DNA from: Utricularia gibba | Lineage: Eukaryota; Streptophyta; Magnoliopsida; Lamiales; Lentibulariaceae | Length of the DNA: 64,000 nucleotides | Direction: 5' to 3' | NCBI GenBank assembly: GCA_002189035.1 | Contig: NEEC01000010.1 | Location: 682,001 to 746,000 of the forward strand | Shown: positions 57,173 through 64,000 of the stretch, piece after piece | How positions within the stretch are numbered: position 1 is the stretch's first letter | Layout: every line of letters starts with the position of its first letter | Translations under genes and position numbers: made by a program | Notes under the pieces: generated by a model | Told to the model about the DNA's origin: nothing | Databases searched by the model: none | What the model saw: the letters and a program-made list of their open reading frames with translations, nothing else

Positions 57173-59880
57173 ATGAATGTTGAAAGAGTTCCTCCCCTTT
57201 CTTCCTTCCCGGCAGTTGCTGATGCTGTATAGGAACTTAAAGCTTACCTTGTGATGTTGCACCTTGCAGACGTTTGTGTTATGAACTGAACTTATGATGT
57301 TTGTGAAGTAATAAGTGCAGGTCCTTCTTGATACCTGCTTTTATTTAGTCCAGTCCATCTCTCGACAGAACGCAGTGTGCCTCACTGCTGGTTCCTACCG
57401 GTCCAACCCTCTGTAATTTGTAGAATGGAGTTCATCGTTTTCCCTTGTTTGGTACAACACATGGCTACCTACTTGTCTCATGCGACGTGATTAGTGTTTT
57501 CTGACCTTGTATTAATTGAAACAAGACTATAAATATTTTCTAGAGTCAATCCAAACAATGGCAATGTCTTAAGAATGTGTAGTATAGGAAGTTACCATAT
57601 GGGAACTCAATGGAAGAGAAAATTTCACAGACGTATATCTATATGGGAACACCAACATTTTCTTTTGGAGGTCATTTGATGTTGTATAAATCAATGTTAG
57701 GAGTTCTTTCACTTTATTATTTCTCCCTATTCCAAATCACTAAAAGAGTGTTGAAATGACTAGAGTAAGTTAGACGCCAATTCTTTGGGAAAGACAAAGA
57801 TGAAGAAGAAATCAATTGTGTGAGTTGGGATCAACTATCAAAACCATGAACTTTAGATGGTTTGAATATTAGAAAATCACAACAAATGAATGATAATTAC
57901 TTGTTAAATAATGGTGGGGGATGCTTGATTCTGAAACCACTTTATGAAAATACATCATTATTGTAATCTATGGACCTGAAGCAGGGTTACTACAAACTAC
58001 GATATATATAAGAACTTCACCATGATAGAAAATAAGAGCATTGCAACGACATGCCTTGTCGTAATTCGAGGTACAATCAATCTCCAAATTGTTGTGGATA
58101 GGCAATATCACTGGAAAAATTATTACACGTTTCAGATCTTAGATTGAACAACTATGTGTTAAAGTAGTAACTTATTATTTAATTCAGTAGAAAAGAAAAC
58201 TTATTAAGTGAAAATATGTGTATATGGATCTAGATAAAATCGTGTAGCTATGAAAATAAATTTTAAATGCCATGGTATTTGGGTAAATACTGTCTATCCG
58301 CACATGTAGAGTAATATAAAAAACAACTAATTATACCTTTCTTGAATGTGTGTATTCCGGACAACAATGAACAGAGCTATATAAATGATGGGATTATCAA
58401 GCAATGTCACACTTTTCGTTATAAAATTTGGGGTATAATATACCCTCATCTATAATATTCATGTTGTATAGGTATTTATGGTCAAATAAGAACTCAATGA
58501 ATTTCAGACTACACATAATCATAAGAGAAAGTTAAATTATCAAAGTACAATATGAAATTCTTTTTTAAAGATCACATAGAGGAAAAAATGAACACATGTG
58601 TCTATGATTTGTTACAATAACTGGCTGGTTATTCGACACCAATCAAGAAAACTACCTTCTTCAACTTTTTGTATAAAGAGTTATATATTGTAGTTTCATA
58701 TTTTAATATTCCTGTTTGTAATTATATTTTATATTTATAAAATGTATATTTGATGATGAAAAAAAAGTAATTTCTATTAGTTAAAAATGGTTATATAGAC
58801 TACTTTATGTGGGAGGTGGGCCACTTCATGTATAGTTATTGAGAATGTTAACATGCATTCCACTTAAGCAAGAGTCTTGCATCTAGTTGTTGAGTATACA
58901 TGCATTCGCCACGTATTGGATAGTGTGAACACCTTATAAATACTCATGTTCTTGCACGTTCATTCAATAATTACGATTTGTGAGAGATTTAAGGGTTCCA
59001 ATTGTAAGCGACGGTTCATGGGTTATTTTTTTATTCAAAATTAACTGTTTACTTATTTATTTTCCTAGAAAATTCGTATGTAAATAATTGAAATTGGGTA
59101 TTAGTATTTATTTTCTTTTAAAATATTCGTTAAGTATATATTATATTTTTTAATTTATTTTATATAATTTTAATTATTTATTAATTATTAAATATTGTTT
59201 GAAGTGAATTCTATACTTTGTTTGTATTTGTAGCATATCTATTTAATTTAGTTATATTTTTAATTTTATTAATAATTACAATACTTTATAATAATTTTAA
59301 ATTATTATATTTTATTTCTCCAAATGTTTGTTATGATTTTTTTTTTGCTCATATTAAATAATAGAAAAACTTGTCAGGTTTTGTAAAGAAACCTGCTTCT
59401 TTCTACTTCAAGCATTCTTGATAAAGATCCACTCAATAGCACATATATTTATTGTGTTATGATCATCATTGTATGACTAATTTGGGGACTTCAAGTGGGT
59501 GACGACGTCATCTATAACAAAAAAAACATTCTAAAATGAAAACAAATGGCTTGAATTTCTTAAAAATAGTTCTAGAATTCAAATCAATGGAACTTGATCC
59601 ATATATCTCATTCTGATGACATCGATTCCTTTGTTGATATTCAATAGATCTCTTATGTCTTATTATATTATCATGATCAAGTTTAATTTTTCATCTGGAT
59701 GGATCAACTAAAAGTCGAAAAAGTGTTGGCGTCCACTTTTGTTTATTTCGTACTGATGGATCTCAAAGTATTCACTAAAAAAATATTTGATAGTAATTAC
59801 TTACTTTGTCTCTTGGATTTATTCGAAACTTGTAAGAAGTCTTCACATAAAACAATATATTTAAGAATATAAATTTATAT
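57173..59880. other. AT-rich intergenic region, repeat remnants
   Basis: The first ~150 bp are the 3' UTR of the ML gene. Beyond, no coding domain is supported. A promoter-like TTATAAATACTC near 58935 lies in a stretch that could be a short LTR remnant, but no partner repeat is in the window. Confidence 0.35.
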
Positions 59881-59899
59881 AAATACGTGATTTGTCTTT

Positions 59900-60730
59900 T
59901 TTGCATGATTGTATGAATATCGATCTATTTGTCAAATTCCGCAATCATACTCCTTTTTTTGAATGTTAATTCTATAAGTTTCTAATGAATTTATAGTCTC
60001 TAATTTGATTTCAACTTCTAGAGTGGTAACATCATATATTATACAATTATGACATTGTAGTATTCTAGAACTTTCTTCATATTTCTCAATAATTTTTTCA
60101 CCAAACGGAATTCTTTTTGCTTGTCGTATACTTGCTGCTACTTTATATTTGTGAAAATATTCTCTTACTTTATAGAATGTAACCTATAAACATGTGTTAA
60201 TCACGATAATCAATACAAGTGTATATGTTTTGATTATATTACCTTTGCGATTGTCGTTGGTGGTAAGTGTCGAGCATCACGTAAAACACCGTTGAGAGCT
60301 TCAACATGATTGGAGTCATTATCGTATGTCTGTTAACAAAAACATCGATAATAGTATTATGAATTCCATAAAAAAAAAAATATAATTTCACATACCGGTG
60401 TCCTCCATCGTATGACAATGTCCATTCTTACAATTGGATATTTTTCATATACTCAAAGACTTTTGTAGATTGAATTTGAAGTTACTTCATTGTTTGTATA
60501 CAATCCAAATTATTTCTTACATAGGTAGCTCTTCTAATTAATTCTAATATTCATTTTAATTTTAAACCAATTTTGGTCATACAATTTTTCCATATGTTTC
60601 GTAAGTTTCCAAAAATCCATATCCATGATCATTAATAACACAAACCTCATGCCTTTCTTTAACCACATATATATCAATTTGTTTTAAAAACCAAGCCTAA
60701 TCTTTCCTTGATTCCTCTGGAACAAAGCTG
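59900..60730 (-). pseudogene. MULE transposase remnant 3, with two spliceable introns
   Basis: On the minus strand: FLKQIDIYVVKERHEVCVIND (after about 60715), WTLSYDGGHRY ending at 60392, a gt-ag intron (60391-60330), NDSNHVEALNGVLRDARHL, a second gt-ag intron (60242-60184), then VTFYKVREYFHKYKVAAS... down to YRINIQKKEYDCG, the SWIM-finger start, before a stop. The two introns keep the frame precisely, so this copy decayed later than MULE 1 and 2. Upstream exons have stops. Confidence 0.78.
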
Positions 60731-61576
60731 AATTCAATATAAAAAAACAATTGTTTACATAAATAGCAACTGCAACCAACAATTTATATTTATAACAATC
60801 ATAAAAGATGTATTGCATCTTTATATAATACTGGTCTACAAAAACGAAATGCTTCTACTATAAAACCAAAAACTTAAGTTACCCTTGTGAGCATTCTTTT
60901 TTCCCTAAAATCACTATTATTTTCACATAACACCAGCGTTACTAGGTTTTATCTACGTATTTCTTCTAGATATTGAGAAAGTTCGGCTGTAGAAGCCTCT
61001 CATAATGTATAATATTTTTCATATGCTTCTACTAAAGATGACCATACTTGCCAATATAAAATCTCATAAGCCCATCTATCCTTGGCAATTCAAATTTGAG
61101 TATGTATTAGATAACCTTGGTGTTATGTTGCAAGTATGAGGTAGAACCAATTTAGTAAATTTCTATGTAACTGTTCGTTCTTGTGGAATAACCAAATTAT
61201 AGAATATATATAAAAATATTTTTTATCTATCGATATTTATTTATATCACAAATTTTAAAATTTTTATCCACATATATTTTTTCTATATATTTATAACTAT
61301 TATTTTGAAAAAAAAAAAGGTAATTAATAATATTGCGTATTTTGAAAATTGAAAACGAAATATATTCTAAATTAGTAAAATTATAATATATTTTTAATAA
61401 AAATATATATTAATATGTTTATTAAAAATATATAATGTATTAATATTAATTTTTCATAATGCTGAAAATTGTCATATTTTTCAAATGATTAAATGAAAAT
61501 ATAGGTATATCTCTAATGTGTTAAAAATCTCAGATAATTTCATAATGAATTGGAGACGTTATAGTATTTTTCCAAT
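60731..61576. other. AT-rich sequence upstream of MULE 3
   Basis: Probably the decayed 5' part of the MULE gene in its proximal half, but no domain can be read. Poly-A/T tracts dominate 61200-61500. Confidence 0.35.
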
Positions 61577-62745
61577 TGATGGTGATTCTGCAAGTGAACA
61601 GAAACCGTCGAATTAATAAAATAAGATCGTATCCATAGGGAATTGTTATTGGAATTTTCTTTTCAAATAAAGACTCGAAAAAACCGAAAACAAAAGAAAG
61701 ATTTGGTTTTAAAAACAAAAAGAAAAGTGGCATTAGATCTGGGGTCCATCTTGATCAAAACTCGCCCAAACTTGTGTGTGTAAACCTTGAAGACTGATCT
61801 GATTGCACAAGTTATGAGGGTGTTATTCTAAAATAATGCTACTTGGTAACCGTTATAGCACCGTCCCTCGTTTAGTGGGATTATGGAATCAACCATGCCA
61901 CCAGAGCCATTTCACCTCTTGTGATAACCCATGTTTTCCCCACACTCAAATCTAACCCCTACACCTCACACCTCGCAGACAGATTAGACAGAATGTGTCT
62001 TACCAACGGTGTCCGATTGAACCCTTCTCCTTAGGTGCTTGAGGCCAACCTTTGATTATTCCACACTCACTTAGGGTTATATGGTACTAAACGGCACATT
62101 GGTAAAGAAAACGTTGCGAAAAACAGAATCAAACCTCAATTTAAATATCGAAAAACATAGTAAAACAGTCACACGTGCAGGACTTGCGCAAGCAAGGCTT
62201 CACCGTAGATCATCAGCCGCAAATGCCTACATGCGCAGACTCGACTCAAACATGAAAATAGACACGAAAATAGGAAAGATTCAAAGTAAAAGTGGTCAAA
62301 GACATTTCTAATGGTTGAGAGAGTGAGGTATTTATAGGAGAGTAGATCCAAGTCTTCGTATTGACCTTATTCGATGGGCTTGGATAAAATCCTCTATCCA
62401 AATCTTTTATTCAAATCTTCAAAGATTTTCTTCACATCTCTATCTTATCCACAAATCTTGGATCAAATCTTCATCGTTTGACCGAGTCTTGGGCTGGGAT
62501 TCGTGGCCCATCAAGTCCATACTTTGGTAGATCTTGTTTCTTCTCAAATTGATCCAAAAGTACCCTAAAAATCCACAAAATACAATTTCTCTCCAAAAAA
62601 ATCAAAGTAGTGTAAAAGATGCAAAATCAATTGAGAATAATGAGAAAGTGGGGTCTAAGATAAGTAAAAACAACACTCAAGAGTAGTGGAATAACATGTT
62701 TTGGAACGACACTTATAACACACATTTTTCCTAAAATTCATAACA
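61577..62745 (-). repeat. full-length R-family LTR (R-e)
   Basis: Starts TGATGGTGATTCTGCAAG and matches R-b (inverted) and both pieces of R-outer along its length. On the minus strand it has a TATA-like CTATAAATAC near 62330 and the LTR-end phrase CAATTCCCTATGGATACGATC (61628-61650 inverted). The right edge is uncertain (62720-62747), and no matching target duplication was found. Confidence 0.7.
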
Positions 62746-64000
62746 CAAAATAGCTATATTTTATCATGATTTAGGTTAGATAAATGTAGTTTTTCATGCT
62801 TTAGTGGTGTTTATGTTAATCCTATGTGATTATGTTGAAAAGTGGACTAAATCCTTTGATTTAGTCCACAACTCTTATTACTAACATTTCAGTAAGTTCA
62901 CCAAGGAGATGAGCCGAAAATCAAACTTGCAAACGTGTAAATCAAGCAAAAAAAGGGGCGCAAAATCCGGAGAAGGACAAAGAGCAATGTTCTGCCGCCA
63001 CCGCAGTCTGCAAGTTCAGGCTAGGAACAGTGCTGGCGGACAGCAACAGTGCAATGGAGTGAAGGAAAGGGGAAATTTATTTTTTCGAAAAAAGGAGGAA
63101 GGAGAATGGAGTGAAGAGACCGGGGGGGGGGACGCAAAGGGGTCTTCTTCCCCAACGGAAGAACACAGAGAGGGGGACGCAAGGGGGTCTTCTTCCCCAA
63201 CGGAAGAACACACAGAGGGGGGACGCAAAGGGGTCTTCTTCCCCAACGGGAAAAACACCAACCAGAAGGGGGAAGGGAGGCCTTCATCACCAAGAATAGC
63301 ACCGGAGCCCAGTCTAGTGCTACTGTTCCGGGCGGTGAACAGTAGCTAACGGGCGGAAGAACAATCTTTATTTACTTTCTAGTTTTCTGAACATTTCGAC
63401 TTTCTGCATTTTACTTGTTTACAATGTTTCTGCCATTTTGGCCAACTTATATGAATGAAATCGTGTTTTATTTCCAAAGCATGAGTGGCTAGAGTCTTAG
63501 GGATGCCTTAAGGAGAAGTGGGTGGTATGTGTTTAGATTGATGATGAAATTTAGTTGTCTTCCTTAACTCTTGTTCCTAACAAACCATGGGTAGACCTAA
63601 GGAGGGGAGCAAGTAGTTTCACAACTTAGATGCTTGGTTTAGAGGTAGACCAACAAACCAAGACAGGATCAGTCGGTGTTAGTCCAGGGTAGAACCAGTA
63701 GAACGGGGTAGACCTAGTTCTATATGCCTTGCATGTGGGTAGACTTAATTGCAATATTGGTTATGATATTGGAGACTAGCTTAAGCCAAAAATATGATGA
63801 ATAACCTGGGTAGACTTAGGTTATTTGAAGTTGTGAGTGTAGCAAGATAATAAATTAAGTTAGGAAGCTTAGCATAACACCACCCGCAGACCCTTAAGGC
63901 GTCCTAGTATTAGTCTGAGTCAAAACCAGTACCTGTTACCTTAGCGTAGAAACCTGATATTGCTTACCTACCTTGTTTACTGAACTTGTTTACCACTGTT
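62746..64000 (+). repeat. L-type LTR or leader (L-b), running off the window
   Basis: Organised like L-a and L-c: perfect 12-bp hairpin (62842-62853 with 62858-62869) near its start, GAGATGAGCCGAAAATC, a purine-rich tandem array, then AAGCATGAGTGGCTAGAGTCTTAGG and GGTAGACCTA motifs that are common in plant LTR repeats. A 146-codon plus-strand frame (62909-63349) reads the tandem array and has no domain. Confidence 0.55.
63131..63265 (+). repeat. three tandem copies of a ~45-bp unit with GGGG..CCCC
   Basis: Each copy reads GACGCAAAGGGGTCTTCTTC followed by CCCAACGGAAGAACAC, at 63131, 63176 and 63222. Each contains a short inverted GGGG-tcttctt-CCCC. A G10 run precedes the array. Confidence 0.85.

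Noticed and set aside
58920-59000. TATA-like and start-like features of a short LTR or promoter
   Set aside because: No second copy, no target duplication and no downstream gene.
62909-63349. 146-codon plus-strand frame with repeats KGSSSPTEEH
   Set aside because: Created by the 45-bp tandem array, whose unit length happens to keep the frame; no domain or start context.
1-64000. Organellar DNA insertion or an integrated virus
   Set aside because: No plastid or mitochondrial gene and no viral replication or capsid gene was seen; all reverse transcriptases fit copia or gypsy retrotransposons.

Overview
This is nuclear DNA from a flowering plant. The genes carry multiple GT-AG introns and belong to plant families: XTH, NRT2, gamma-tocopherol methyltransferase, chloroplast cpRNP and a RABC GTPase. 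About two thirds of the window is decayed transposable elements. Nothing points to grasses; I cannot name the species. Seven host genes plus an ML-domain gene sit in small islands. The host-gene exons are clearly more GC-rich than the AT-rich transposon seas around them.

Layout. 0.5-9 kb is a gene-dense block: a RABC (Rab18-like) GTPase (+), a 401-bp hAT-type MITE, a pectate lyase with a possible GPI tail (+), a NFD4/nodulin-like MFS transporter (-) and an XTH31/32-type xyloglucan hydrolase/transglucosylase (-). The first three genes each lack one nucleotide (net -1) in otherwise clean coding sequence, so they are either damaged alleles or consensus errors. 10.0-15.4 kb is a decayed Ty1/copia element with both LTRs. 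16.3-35.9 kb is a deep nest. An old Ty3/gypsy element (Tekay-like gag, RT and INT remnants, ~65% similar flanking repeats) was invaded by a solo LTR of family R at 16381-24534 (target duplication GTCTC on both sides). That LTR was in turn split by a Tat-type gypsy element carrying an antisense coiled-coil ORF and by a second R LTR. Further in are an L-type LTR split by an S solo LTR (duplication TAGAT) and a 4.75-kb hAT transposon (perfect duplication TTATAAAC) that itself holds an S solo LTR (duplication ATATG).

35.9-37.2 kb holds an intact cpRNP gene (-). A MULE transposase relic follows (38.7-40.1 kb, -), then poorly coding sequence. 43.5-47.2 kb is a second island: a NRT2.5-like nitrate transporter (+) convergent with VTE4 (-), with a 4 x 52-bp minisatellite just upstream of VTE4. 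48.9-51.3 kb is a second MULE relic (+), then AT-rich DNA, an L solo LTR (duplication ATAGG) and an R fragment. 56.1-57.2 kb is a small secreted ML-domain lipid-binding protein gene. 57.2-64 kb is repeat-rich: a third MULE relic (-) keeping two spliceable introns, an R LTR and an L-type LTR running off the window end.

The host genes do not form a pathway. Pectate lyase and XTH both act on the cell wall, cpRNP and VTE4 act in plastids, and NRT2 takes up nitrate. I found no unknown gene system. The most unusual signals are the reconstructable nest of insertions, hairpins in the 5' part of several LTR families that change sequence but keep pairing, the antisense ORF of the Tat element and the run of three single-base coding deletions in adjacent genes.
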